DNA of 64,000 nt from Acidaminococcus massiliensis (GTDB lineage Bacteria > Bacillota > Negativicutes > Acidaminococcales > Acidaminococcaceae): assembly GCF_900095825.1 (NCBI RefSeq), contig NZ_LT608315.1, forward strand, positions 2,107,628-2,171,627. Direction: 5' to 3'. Every line of letters begins with the position of its first letter. Position 1 is the stretch's first letter. The notes under the pieces were generated by a model, which saw only the letters and a program-made list of their open reading frames with translations, was not told the DNA's origin and made no database searches. Made by a program: the position numbers and the translations under genes. Below are positions 34,679 through 41,046 of this stretch, piece after piece.

Positions 34679-34741
34679 GCCGGGCGGCCGGGAAGGGCTT
34701 GCCTGCGGCAAGCCCCTACGCCGTCGCTGCCCTACGGCCGA
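34679..34741. repeat. Intergenic repeat, unoccupied IS110 target
   Basis: A 63-base unit containing CTTGCCTGCGGCAAGCCCCT, then ACGCCGTCGCTGCCCTACGG. The first IS110 copy splits an almost identical unit (37869-37907 and 39430-39453) exactly between CCCCT and ACGCC. This copy therefore shows the empty target with its CT core at 34716-34717. Confidence 0.8.
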
Positions 34742-34949
34742 TGCAACACCGAACAACCGATGATAATCCCCGTAGGGGCGGTTCAAAACTTTTGCCCCTG
34801 GCAAAATGTTGCCAGAGCCGCCCGCCTCCTGCTGAATGTGAAAACTGCCCATTGTTCGCTCTTGGGTGCTTGCTTTCTTCCCAGGCGTCCAGGGTCCGCT
34901 GCATCCTGCCCAGCTTGATTCCGATTGCCAGTGCATCTTTTGTTTTCAT
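34716..34949 (-). pseudogene. Phage gene fragment running into the intergenic repeat
   Basis: A 77-codon frame with a strong GGAGG site. The first 40 residues (MKTKDALAIGIKLGRMQRTL, then DAWEESKHPRANNGQFSHS) look like phage head-protein sequence. The DAWEESKHPR..NGQF motif recurs as DSWEEGKHPRGG..NTGQF in the portal-like gene at 36253. The rest of the frame is translated intergenic repeat, ending in a TAG formed by the repeat's CTA. It is most simply a truncated prophage gene. Confidence 0.65.
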
Positions 34950-34973
34950 CCTGTTTCCTCCTGTTTTCGGGTA

Positions 34974-35000
34974 TAAAAATGCCGCCCCGCTAGGGACGGC
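34974..35000 (-). terminator. Intrinsic terminator after the 59-residue ORF
   Basis: On the minus strand GCCGTCCC-TAGC-GGGGCGGC forms a stem (one mismatch) followed by ATTTTTAT. It lies 10 bases after the stop of the ORF at 35010. Confidence 0.75.
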
Positions 35001-35009
35001 TACTTTCAA

Positions 35010-35189
35010 TCAGTCGACAATGATTCCTCTTTTTTCCCGCATTTCCTTTTTCCACTTTAAATAGTTTGCAAATGCTTTTTGGATTTCTAAAGGAGTATCT
35101 TTTTTTAGCCTGTTGCTGCACGCTGGAGCATTCTTGTCGAGATAATCCCAGAATTCCCGATATCCCCATTTTGAATAATCTTTTTCCAT
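35010..35189 (-). CDS. Small prophage-type hypothetical protein (59 aa)
   Basis: A 59-codon ORF with GGGGG 7 bases upstream of ATG and a terminator right after the stop. The protein (MEKDYSKWGYREFWDYLDKN onward) is charged and helical, ending in KWKKEMREKRGIIVD. I do not recognise it. Its lower GC and position between two prophage remnants suggest phage origin. Confidence 0.55.
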   Translation of the reverse strand: MEKDYSKWGYREFWDYLDKNAPACSNRLKKDTPLEIQKAFANYLKWKKEMREKRGIIVD

Positions 35190-35240
35190 GGCATCTACCC
35201 CCTTTAAGTTTAATTATCTCCTATCCCCCGAAGAAGTCAA

Positions 35241-35671
35241 CTAAAATTTAATATTCGCGTCATTCATGAATCGTTCTGTTTCCTCAAGAACTTGGGAAGC
35301 AGTTTTTCTAGGATGCGGTGATGTTAAGGCTTCCGCTATTGCTTCAGCAAAAAATTCTGCATGGTCTTGGTATGCATATTTGCTTAGAAGACGTGTAATT
35401 TCATTTTCAGTTTTCCCCCTCATCTTACACACATCCAAAACTATATAATCGCTGAAATTTTTAACAGTAGAACTTGCTGCGTTATTCTTGGTTAAAAATT
35501 CGTCTATCACATGACCATATTCATGGACTATGATGGATTGCCATTGAGTTCCTTTCGGATGAAATCCAATTTTTACATCTTTACGATGATCCAGACAATG
35601 GCCAGCAGCCGGCGCCGGAACGCTGCCTCAATACGGCGTTTGGGCTCCCAGAGATGACGGTTCTTTTTCAT
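35241..35671 (-). pseudogene. Phage minor head protein remnant with HEYGH motif, internally deleted and frameshifted
   Basis: ATG 35671 opens MKKNRHLWEPKRRIEAAFRR, a typical Mu-F-like minor head start, but stops after 32 codons (TAA at about 35573). The overlapping frame then reads KIGFHPKGTQWQSIIVHEYG and HVIDEFL, containing a metallopeptidase-like HEYGH (35511-35525), and continues to 35241. The parts belong to one gene class. A deletion of the middle several hundred codons with a frame change explains the arrangement. Neither piece is likely to be functional. Confidence 0.7.
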
Positions 35672-35694
35672 GGTTGCTCACTTTCAGGCATGAA

Positions 35695-35726
35695 AAAACC
35701 GCCGACGTTTTCACGAAGGCGGTTTT
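35695..35726. terminator. Bidirectional-type terminator after the YjcQ gene
   Basis: AAAACCGCC (35695-35703) pairs with GGCGGTTTT (35718-35726). The A and T tracts suit termination of the minus-strand YjcQ gene, whose stop abuts it. Confidence 0.75.
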
Positions 35727-35727
35727 G

Positions 35728-36033
35728 TTAAAATCCAGGTGTATATAAGGGGTTGAGCTTTGTTTTTTCATAATCATCAGGGTACAGTCGATCCAGGCCT
35801 TTCAGAGTAATCTTTGGACGTCCTTTGCTGACCAGGAAGTGTCCATCTGTATCCACGTCCACGGAGATTCCTTCCGCCAGCCCTCCCTGGATCAGCATCC
35901 TCATCAAGGCTAGAAACCTGACCCGGGTGATTCCCAGGGTTTCCGGCGAAAGGCTGCGCTCATCGAAGGTTTCTGTATCCATGCTGGAATTCAACACGGA
36001 TAGGATACGGTAAATGATTCGGATGTTATCCAT
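35728..36033 (-). CDS. YjcQ family (prophage) protein
   Basis: 101 residues beginning MDNIRIIYRILSVLNSSMDT, with a winged-helix-like core (LGITRVRFLALMRMLIQGGLAEGISV) and the terminal PKITLKGLDRLYPDDYEKTK strand-helix that defines YjcQ-like phage proteins. The function is unknown; they occur in head/packaging gene clusters. Its start overlaps the stop of the upstream 76-residue ORF by 8 bases. Confidence 0.75.
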   Translation of the reverse strand: MDNIRIIYRILSVLNSSMDTETFDERSLSPETLGITRVRFLALMRMLIQGGLAEGISVDVDTDGHFLVSKGRPKITLKGLDRLYPDDYEKTKLNPLYTPGF

Positions 36034-36256
36034 GAGGAACGCCTTCTTTATCTAGCTGAAGAGCATAATAGATGGCATCTTCTTCTGTCTGGACGTCGCC
36101 ATCTTTAATAGCTTCACTCATTTCCTGGCGCAGCTCATCTGTTTCAAGAGTCGCCCGGATTCCAAACAGAAATTTTTCATCTTTGGATATACTTTCAAGC
36201 GCCTCTATCATTTTTTGTTCGATAGCCGTAGGCTTCGGCAGTTTATATCCATTCAT
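36026..36256 (-). CDS. Small prophage hypothetical protein (76 aa)
   Basis: 76 residues, acidic, with no recognised family. The central part is helical (IEQKMIEALESISKDEKF) and followed by DGDVQTEEDAIYYALQLDKE. The ATG overlaps the stop of the portal-like gene (ATGA), and its end overlaps the start of the YjcQ gene, so these genes are translationally coupled as in phage operons. Confidence 0.65.
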   Translation of the reverse strand: MNGYKLPKPTAIEQKMIEALESISKDEKFLFGIRATLETDELRQEMSEAIKDGDVQTEEDAIYYALQLDKEGVPHG

Positions 36257-37314
36257 TTCAGTTTTCTTCTCCCTATAAACTGGTATTGATTAAACCCGCA
36301 ATTCCGAAATGTGTATAAATAGTTCCCGATTGCTCTTTGAAGTACCGGCTTTGCTCTTTCTTCTTCAGTAAGGTTGGTATTCAGCTCACTGACCACTTTA
36401 GCATATTCCTCTTTTGGAAGTTTAACCTCTCGATGCTGACGATCAATCTTCCTTGACGTCTTCACCTTACCATTGTTTCTGGGATTTTTCAAGCTGTTCT
36501 TGCTACCGCTTGCTTTAGAGAACTGGCCCGTGTTGTTAGGGTTGCCTCCCCTGGGATGTTTCCCCTCCTCCCAGGAATCCATAGTTCTCTGGGGCCCTTT
36601 AGGTTGTGCAGATTCGTCCGGCCTAGGCGACGGGTCCTGCTTGCCATTTTCCCCGCTCTCACCCTGGTTTCCGAGGCTGCTGCGGGCATTTCCAAAGAAT
36701 CCATCCATGTCGCCCATCCCCTTGTTGGGGTCCTGTATGGTATCGTCAGCCTTTTCGATGTCCTCATCGGTGATGTTGGTCCACATCCCGGTGATCTCGC
36801 TCTGGCTGCGCAGCTCTTTGAGAGCTGTGCGCTGAGAGATCAGGCCAGCCTGGAAGGTTATGGTCACAGAGTTGGTGTTCTTAGATGCCAGGTCGCTCAT
36901 TTCATCTTCGTCTGGCCGCCGGACTGCGTTAAACTCAAAGTCCAGGCCGTCCGGGACAGCCCCAATGGCAGACATGGCCATAATGGGCAGCAGCTTGTCA
37001 TAGATGGGTCGGAGGATGGATTCCTGCTTCTCTTCTATGGTGTCATAGTAGTTCTGCATGTCGCTTTCCCCTGTGGCATTCATACCGGCAGGGCTGCGGC
37101 CAAACAGTTTGGTGACCGGGGTCTCTGCGGCTCCGGCTACGTCCATCATGAACCGGTCATAGGTATCGGCAATCCCCCCGAAGGTGTACTGGTGAGTCTC
37201 GAAGCTGTCGTTTTCCCCGTCGATGACCGCAGCAAGCACACGGATTTTTAAATCCAGGTTTTTCCCATTTGTAGAGCTAATGAATTTCTCAGGGCAACAG
37301 TTCCCTGCACTCAT
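36253..37314 (-). CDS. Truncated phage portal (DUF1073-type) fused to a C-terminal domain of unknown function
   Basis: 353 residues. Residues 1-26 look like an unrelated leader. About 30-215 match only the C-terminal half of DUF1073-type portal proteins (QYTFGGIADTYDRFMMDVAG, KLFGRSPAGMNATGESD, YDKLLPIMAMSAIG). A low-complexity linker with DSWEEGKHPRGG..NTGQF follows, and then a basic 70-residue domain (KLPKEEYAKVVSELNTNLTE, AIGNYLYTF, FIGRRKL). That last part resembles phage head-protein tail domains proposed to be nuclease toxins, but I cannot confirm this. A full portal would be 100-200 residues longer, so the gene arose by deletion. GAGG precedes the ATG. Confidence 0.7.
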   Translation of the reverse strand: MSAGNCCPEKFISSTNGKNLDLKIRVLAAVIDGENDSFETHQYTFGGIADTYDRFMMDVAGAAETPVTKLFGRSPAGMNATGESDMQNYYDTIEEKQESILRPIYDKLLPIMAMSAIGAVPDGLDFEFNAVRRPDEDEMSDLASKNTNSVTITFQAGLISQRTALKELRSQSEITGMWTNITDEDIEKADDTIQDPNKGMGDMDGFFGNARSSLGNQGESGENGKQDPSPRPDESAQPKGPQRTMDSWEEGKHPRGGNPNNTGQFSKASGSKNSLKNPRNNGKVKTSRKIDRQHREVKLPKEEYAKVVSELNTNLTEEERAKPVLQRAIGNYLYTFRNCGFNQYQFIGRRKLK

Positions 37315-37463
37315 TACCTCTGCTGTGTATCTAATTCAGGTATAGGATTCCTCCGTACACACTCAGCCCATTTTTCTTCCAGGATTTTTCGTTCCTTTTC
37401 ATCTGTACATTTTTTTAATTTCTCGCATATTTCATATTCTTCTTTTGACGGTTGAATCATCAT
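37314..37463 (-). CDS. Small prophage ORF (49 aa), coupled
   Basis: 49 codons from ATG 37463, with GGAGG 9 bases upstream. The product is a charged helix (MMIQPSKEEYEICEKLKKCT onward). Its TAA overlaps the ATG of the portal-like gene by one base. It is too short to classify. Confidence 0.55.
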   Translation of the reverse strand: MMIQPSKEEYEICEKLKKCTDEKERKILEEKWAECVRRNPIPELDTQQR

Positions 37464-37465
37464 TT

Positions 37466-37654
37466 CTATTTTCCTCCATCAAAATGTCTCCAGCTGCCAC
37501 ATTTCCTGCAAACCAGGGTAATGGATCTTCTGCCTTTATCCAAAACAGTTATTTCTATATCCCTGCTGCCACACCGTGGACAGGGCCGGATTTCTCCTGT
37601 TGCCGCGTAAGCAATGGCATTGTCCAGCCAGGGGATATTTTTTCTTTTCTTCAT
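37466..37654 (-). CDS. Small zinc-ribbon prophage protein (62 aa)
   Basis: 62 residues starting MKKRKNIPWLDNAIAYAATG, with a four-cysteine ribbon CPRCGS...CRKCGS (about residues 23-55). ATG 37654 overlaps the upstream stop as ATGA, a better start than the ATG ten codons earlier, which has no ribosome site. Similar short zinc ribbons accompany phage structural genes. The role is unknown. Confidence 0.65.
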   Translation of the reverse strand: MKKRKNIPWLDNAIAYAATGEIRPCPRCGSRDIEITVLDKGRRSITLVCRKCGSWRHFDGGK

Positions 37655-37794
37655 TTTTTCTTTTTCCAATCCAAAAATCTGCATATCATATAGATAACAT
37701 ACAAACCCCAGATGATATAACTCAATGTGTCAATCTTGTGAGTGGATCCCAGTACACAGATTGTCATAAGGATATCAGTGGTTTTCAGTTTCAT
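37651..37794 (-). CDS. Small membrane peptide (47 aa) at the prophage edge
   Basis: 47 codons with AGAGGA 6 bases upstream. MKLKTTDILMTICVLGSTHK is followed by one strong membrane segment (YIIWGLYVIYMICRFL) and a lysine-rich end. Its stop overlaps the next ATG by four bases. It is the first gene of the remnant phage string; about 110 bases upstream the IS110-carrying repeat begins. Confidence 0.55.
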   Translation of the reverse strand: MKLKTTDILMTICVLGSTHKIDTLSYIIWGLYVIYMICRFLDWKKKK

Positions 37795-37868
37795 GCAGGA
37801 TTCCTCTCTTTCATTTTATACAAAGGAGGCCAAATGATGTCGCATTTGCCTTGAAACATATAGGCCCT

Positions 37869-37907
37869 GCCGGGAGGCCGGGACGGGCTTGCCTGCGGCA
37901 AGCCCCT
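37869..37907. repeat. Left half of the intergenic repeat interrupted by IS110 copy 1
   Basis: GCCGGGAGGCCGGGACGGG, then CTTGCCTGCGGCAAGCCCCT, ending in the core CT (37906-37907). The right half continues at 39430. It matches the unoccupied copy at 34679-34741. Confidence 0.8.
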
Positions 37908-37921
37908 CGTATAATAGAGTT

Positions 37922-38110
37922 GTACCAGATATTCTCTTTTATAGTGAATTACGGTACGATTAGAATGGAGCTGTGGATCGGTTGCGAACCCCTACCGCTT
38001 GACGGTTTTCGTAGAGTCCGACCACAGACTTCATTCAATTTGTTAATGAGTTGGATACCGCTCGACGGTTCATATCTAGCGAGGATACATTATGATGAAG
38101 TCTCTGTGGC
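37922..38110 (+). ncRNA. Candidate IS110 bridge RNA, copy 1
   Basis: Seven bases after a TATAAT (37910-37915) the leader folds as follows. A 5' stem-loop is GTACC (37922-37926)/GGTAC (37953-37957). Loop 1 is closed by CTGTGG (37971-37976)/CCACAG (38022-38027) and TCGG/CCGA, with guide strand TTGCGAACCCCT (37982-37993), hairpin ACCG-CTTGA-CGGT (37994-38006) and 3' strand TTTCGTAGAGT. Loop 2 is closed by GACTTCAT (38027-38034)/ATGAAGTC (38095-38102) and carries AGTTGGAT, hairpin ACCG-CTCGA-CGGT (38057-38069). By analogy with IS621, loop 1 would bind the target and loop 2 the donor: AGTTGG equals the element's right end, and CGTAG is complementary to CTACG of the target. The transcript ends are inferred. 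Confidence 0.75.
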
Positions 38111-38153
38111 TTTGATGCACAGCTGCCAATTCAAAAAAAGGAGGTTGATTTTT

Positions 38154-39323
38154 ATGCTTTGTATCGGAATTGACGTTGCAAAGCGGAAACATGACTGCTG
38201 TATCATTGACTCGGATGCATTGAAAACAGTTGAATCTTTTACATTTCCCAATTCACGGGAAGGCTTTGACATGCTCCTTTCCAAGATTTCTGAACTGGGC
38301 ATTCCAAAAGATAAAATAAGAGTAGGATTGGAAGCAACCGGTCACTATTCCTCGAATCTCGCCCATTTCATCTCAGAACATGACCTTCCACTGCTCACTT
38401 TCAATCCGCTTCTCACGAATAGATACAAGCAAGGATTCAGCCTGCGTAAAACCAAGACTGATAAAGTCGATGCCTGCGCTATTGCACAGATGATTGTGTC
38501 AGGGAAAGGATCCCAAACCTACTCTTCTTCATTGTACCATAACGAGGAAATGAAATCACTCTCTCGTTACAGATCTCAAACCATGCAGAAGTGTTCCAAG
38601 CTAAAGATATCAGTTTCCCGTCTGGTTACGATTTTATTCCCAGAGCTGGAAGGGCTGACATCTTCCATCCATCTTGCTTCAATCTATGCGCTTCTAAAAG
38701 CCTATCCTGGCCATGAACAGATTGCTCATTGCAGCATGAAGCGGCTGACGCGCCTGTTAAGTGATGCCTCACAGGGGAGATTTGACAAAAGCAAGGCTTT
38801 GGAAATCCACCAGGCAGCATGCCGTTCTATCGGTAAAGTCTCGCTTTCGGCTTCTATGGAACTCGTCCATACCATTACGGATATTGAAGTGTTGAAGCAG
38901 CATATCGTTGAAATCGATGAGAAGCTTAAGGAAATGGTGGACCAGGAAGAATCTTCGATTATTGACATACCAGGGATCGGTTATACCCTTTGTGCCAGCA
39001 TTCTGGGCGAAGTTGGTGATTTCAAGCGTTTTCCGGATGTCGACAAGCTCCTTGCTTACGCAGGGATGTCACCTTCCAAACATGACTCTGGAGACTACCA
39101 TTCGAAGCATAACAAGATGGAAAAAAGAGGATCCCCCTATCTGCGAAAGACACTGTACCTTGCCGCCCGCCTGGTTGCACAGAACGTACCGAAATTCAAA
39201 GAATACCTTGAAAAGAAACTGTCAGAACACAAGCCTTACAAAATCGCTTTGTCCCATGTAGCCAAGAAACTGATCCGATTGATTTACCGGCTTGGTATTA
39301 GTGGCTGCCCTTATTTAGCCTGA
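38154..39323 (+). CDS. IS110-family transposase, copy 1
   Basis: 389 residues. The N-terminal RuvC-like DEDD domain has D7 (GIDVAKRKHD), E60 (GLEATGHY), D103 and D106 (KTDKVDA). The C-terminal IS116/IS110/IS902 domain has PGIGYTLCASILGEVGD, a candidate catalytic serine region in YAGMSPSKHDSGDY, and KRGSPYLRKTLYLAA. AAGGAGG lies 9 bases upstream of ATG 38154; longer in-frame extension back to 37851 runs through the RNA-coding leader and is not the real start. IS110 enzymes recombine DNA guided by the bridge RNA encoded next to them. The protein differs from copy 2 by one residue (I4 versus V4). Confidence 0.95.
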   Translation: MLCIGIDVAKRKHDCCIIDSDALKTVESFTFPNSREGFDMLLSKISELGIPKDKIRVGLEATGHYSSNLAHFISEHDLPLLTFNPLLTNRYKQGFSLRKTKTDKVDACAIAQMIVSGKGSQTYSSSLYHNEEMKSLSRYRSQTMQKCSKLKISVSRLVTILFPELEGLTSSIHLASIYALLKAYPGHEQIAHCSMKRLTRLLSDASQGRFDKSKALEIHQAACRSIGKVSLSASMELVHTITDIEVLKQHIVEIDEKLKEMVDQEESSIIDIPGIGYTLCASILGEVGDFKRFPDVDKLLAYAGMSPSKHDSGDYHSKHNKMEKRGSPYLRKTLYLAARLVAQNVPKFKEYLEKKLSEHKPYKIALSHVAKKLIRLIYRLGISGCPYLA

Positions 39324-39429
39324 TTTTTTTAAGCCCACAAAAGGGGGCTTGGGTAAGTGCGCCCTTTTGCCAAGATCCATAGCAACTGAAATTTATTTTA
39401 AAATTGGCTTGACTTTATATAGTTGGTCT

Positions 39430-39622
39430 ACGCCGTCGCTGCCCTACGGCCGAGAACAACGGTGTCCTCCGGTTGTTGTCCTTGGCGGGCCGGCCGCTGG
39501 CCGGACCTCTTGCACGGACAACCGCAGATTCCGTCCACCCGATTGAACAGTCACCATCCGCCCCTAACGTGGTAGGGGAGTGCCGCAGGCCCGCCCGTCC
39601 CGGCCTGCGGTTTTACAAGTTC
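39430..39622. repeat. Right half of the interrupted repeat plus GC-rich intergenic sequence
   Basis: 39430-39453 (ACGCCGTCGCTGCCCTACGG and four more) completes the unit split by IS110. The remaining 170 bases contain several short palindromes (CCGGCCGCTGGCCGG near 39490, GGCCTGCGG repeats) and a CCGCCCCTAACG variant of the target motif, but no coding sequence that I can support. Confidence 0.6.
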
Positions 39623-39652
39623 AGACCCATCTGCCTCCTGGCAGATGGGTCT
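39623..39652. terminator. Perfect 13-bp hairpin before the HIRAN gene end
   Basis: AGACCCATCTGCC (39623-39635) pairs with GGCAGATGGGTCT (39640-39652) around TCCT. It lies 58 bases downstream of the HIRAN stop on the minus strand and may terminate it. Confidence 0.6.
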
Positions 39653-39710
39653 CCTTTGACGCGAGACGAGAGACAATGAGCGTTAGACTGAAAAGCGGCT
39701 TCCCCGCTTT

Positions 39711-40004
39711 TCACCCCTTCACCCGCGCCACCACTCCCCGGTCGGTGATCAGCACCACTTTGGCATGGGCTTTTTTGCCGATCTTGTCATAGATCCGTCC
39801 TGCACTGCAGGTATCTCCCAGCACGGTGTGGGTGCTGTTGGCCACGTAGCCCACTTTCCCGATACCCGGCAGTTCTGCTCGGATGGCTTCACGATCATAC
39901 TCATTGTCCGGCTCCTTTTTCAGCACCAGCTCCATTTTCCGCCGAAATACTCCGTAACCCATATAATGATTGCAGCCTGTGATCGTAATGAAAATCTTTT
40001 TCAT
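39711..40004 (-). CDS. HIRAN-domain protein
   Basis: 97 residues forming a single HIRAN domain: KIFITITGCNHYMG, then KMELVLKKEPDNEYDREAI and KVGYVANSTHTVLGDT. HIRAN domains bind DNA ends or single-stranded DNA and occur alone or fused to SNF2 helicases and nucleases. ATG 40004 has AAGGAAGG 8 bases upstream. No nuclease or helicase is adjacent; the SNF2 gene lies 6 kb away. The gene sits at the edge of the accessory region, just downstream of a DUF4417 fragment. Confidence 0.85.
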   Translation of the reverse strand: MKKIFITITGCNHYMGYGVFRRKMELVLKKEPDNEYDREAIRAELPGIGKVGYVANSTHTVLGDTCSAGRIYDKIGKKAHAKVVLITDRGVVARVKG

Positions 40005-40207
40005 ATTTCCCACCTTCCTTTTCTTGTTTCCATTATAGAAGATTTGATGGGTAAAATGGGGGACAGATAAGAGGCAATGGATTCCTTATCTCGTTTCACT
40101 CCGATGGTGGAAACAGAAACCGTTCCGCCGGGTTCAATCCCATCAAAGCAGAATTGAAAGCTGGCATCTTCCGCCCAGGACAGTGTTGGGATTGCCTTTC
40201 CCTGCAT
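40001..40207 (-). pseudogene. DUF4417 gene fragment
   Basis: The frame contains AIPTLSWAEDASFQFCFDGI, followed by EPGGTVSVSTIGVKRDKE, a match to the central region of DUF4417 proteins, which are frequent on mobile elements. The preceding codons stay open back to about 40243 (IPRRTRQGAVFQQD) but no start is evident. Sequence after RDKE is unrelated, and a complete protein would be some 200 residues longer. It is probably the scar of a deleted gene. Confidence 0.6.
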
Positions 40208-40274
40208 ATCCTGCTGGAAAACCGCACCCTGCCTTGTTCTGCGGGGTATGATTCCCTATTTTTTATAAAAAATA

Positions 40275-40308
40275 TCCCTATATTTTCCGAATAGGGAAAA
40301 TATAGGGA
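40275..40308. repeat. AT-rich 14-bp hairpin
   Basis: TCCCTATATTTTCC (40275-40288) pairs perfectly with 40295-40308 around GAATAG. A third partial repeat, TTCCCTATTTTTTA, lies just upstream (40251). The local AT-richness stands out from the surrounding GC-rich DNA and suggests imported sequence. The region 40208-40387 holds no supportable gene. Confidence 0.6.
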
Positions 40309-40387
40309 ATCCGTTCGTGCATTACACGATATTTAGTGATACATGACAACAGGTCGAAATCCTGAGAAACAAAGCTCCATTGCGAAA

Positions 40388-40415
40388 AAAGGACTTTCCT
40401 TTCGGAAAGTCCTTT
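40388..40415 (-). terminator. Intrinsic terminator of the tRNA operon
   Basis: AAAGGACTTTCC (40388-40399) pairs with GGAAAGTCCTTT (40404-40415), with a T tract following on the minus strand, 9 bases after tRNA-Trp. Confidence 0.9.
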
Positions 40416-40423
40416 AAAGTCTC

Positions 40424-40497
40424 TGGCAGGAGTACTAGGATTCGAACCCAGATCGACGGTTTTGGAGACCGTTGCTCTACCATTGAACTATACTCCT
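40424..40497 (-). tRNA. tRNA-Trp(CCA)
   Basis: Acceptor AGGAGTA pairs with TACTCCT; the anticodon arm is ACGGT-CTCCAAA-ACCGT with anticodon CCA; the T-arm holds GTTCGAATC; CCA is encoded. It is the last of three tRNAs in this operon. Confidence 0.97.
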
Positions 40498-40498
40498 A

Positions 40499-40573
40499 TG
40501 GAGCGGAAAACGAGATTCGAACTCGCGACCCCCACCTTGGCAAGGTGATGCTCTACCACTGAGCTACTTCCGC
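40499..40573 (-). tRNA. tRNA-Gly(GCC)
   Basis: Acceptor GCGGAAG pairs with TTTCCGC (one G-T pair); the anticodon loop TTGCCAA gives GCC; the T-arm holds GTTCGAATC; CCA is encoded. It is separated from tRNA-Trp by one base. Confidence 0.97.
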
Positions 40574-40575
40574 AT

Positions 40576-40652
40576 TGGCGACCCAGGACGGACTCGAACC
40601 GACGATCTCCGCCGTGACAGGGCGGCATTCTAACCAACTGAACTACTGGGCC
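40576..40652 (-). tRNA. tRNA-Asp(GTC)
   Basis: Acceptor GGCCCAG pairs with CTGGGTC; the anticodon arm is CCGCC-CTGTCAC-GGCGG with anticodon GTC; the T-arm holds GTTCGAGTC; CCA is encoded. It is the first tRNA of the operon. Confidence 0.97.
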
Positions 40653-40688
40653 GTTGCCTCAACGCCTTCCAGCGCTGTCGACTTGTTT

Positions 40689-40717
40689 AGTATACGATAC
40701 ATCTGCCAGATTGTCAA
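40689..40717 (-). promoter_or_regulatory. Promoter of the Asp-Gly-Trp tRNA operon
   Basis: TTGACA (40712-40717), 17 bases, TATACT (40689-40694), followed by a short GC-rich stretch before tRNA-Asp. It is a strong consensus promoter, as expected for stable RNA. Confidence 0.9.
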
Positions 40718-40725
40718 GGGAATTT

Positions 40726-40917
40726 TTAATCTTCCACCTTTTCAATGGCACCTACTGGGCAGCCTTCCATGGCAGCCACTGCATTGGCTTCTTCCTCTGC
40801 AGGCACAGCATCCGGAATGGCTTCTGCCTGGCCGGCATCCGTCATATGGAACACTGCCGGGCAAGTCCCTTCACACAAACCACAACCGATGCAAGTTTCA
40901 TTGACTTTGAATTTCAT
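40726..40917 (-). CDS. Small [4Fe-4S] ferredoxin
   Basis: 63 residues with CIGCGLCEGTCP near residue 9 and a distal CP in EGCPVGAI, the pattern of single-cluster ferredoxins. It carries electrons in the cytoplasm; the partner is unknown, but fermentative Negativicutes use such proteins widely. ATG 40917 has a GGGGAGTGGG ribosome site. A longer frame up to 41001 contains the TATACT of the gene's own promoter and is rejected. Confidence 0.92.
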   Translation of the reverse strand: MKFKVNETCIGCGLCEGTCPAVFHMTDAGQAEAIPDAVPAEEEANAVAAMEGCPVGAIEKVED

Positions 40918-41046
40918 ATTTCCCACTCCCCTTTTTACTGGAGCCAGGAGCCGGTCCCGTTGACCGTCTCCCTTGCTCTTTCTGGCTCCAGTATAGGGCA
41001 AAGGGGAAATGCAGACAGTTGGTATGACAACGTTCTGCGAAAAAAT

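Larger units (their letters stand above)
37908..39429 (+). mobile_element. IS110-family insertion element, copy 1 (1522 bp)
   Basis: The boundaries come from aligning this copy with the one at 62402-63923 and with the empty repeat at 34679. The element starts CGTATAATAGAG directly after a target CT and ends TATAGTTGGTCT. There are no terminal inverted repeats and no target duplication, only the shared CT core. Layout: 246 bp of non-coding left end, transposase, 106 bp right end. All of this is typical of IS110-group elements. Confidence 0.92.

Noticed and set aside
37851-38153. N-terminal extension of the IS110 transposase frame (about 100 extra codons)
   Set aside because: The extension runs through the target repeat and the structured leader; the ribosome site is directly before ATG 38154, and family proteins start at that point.
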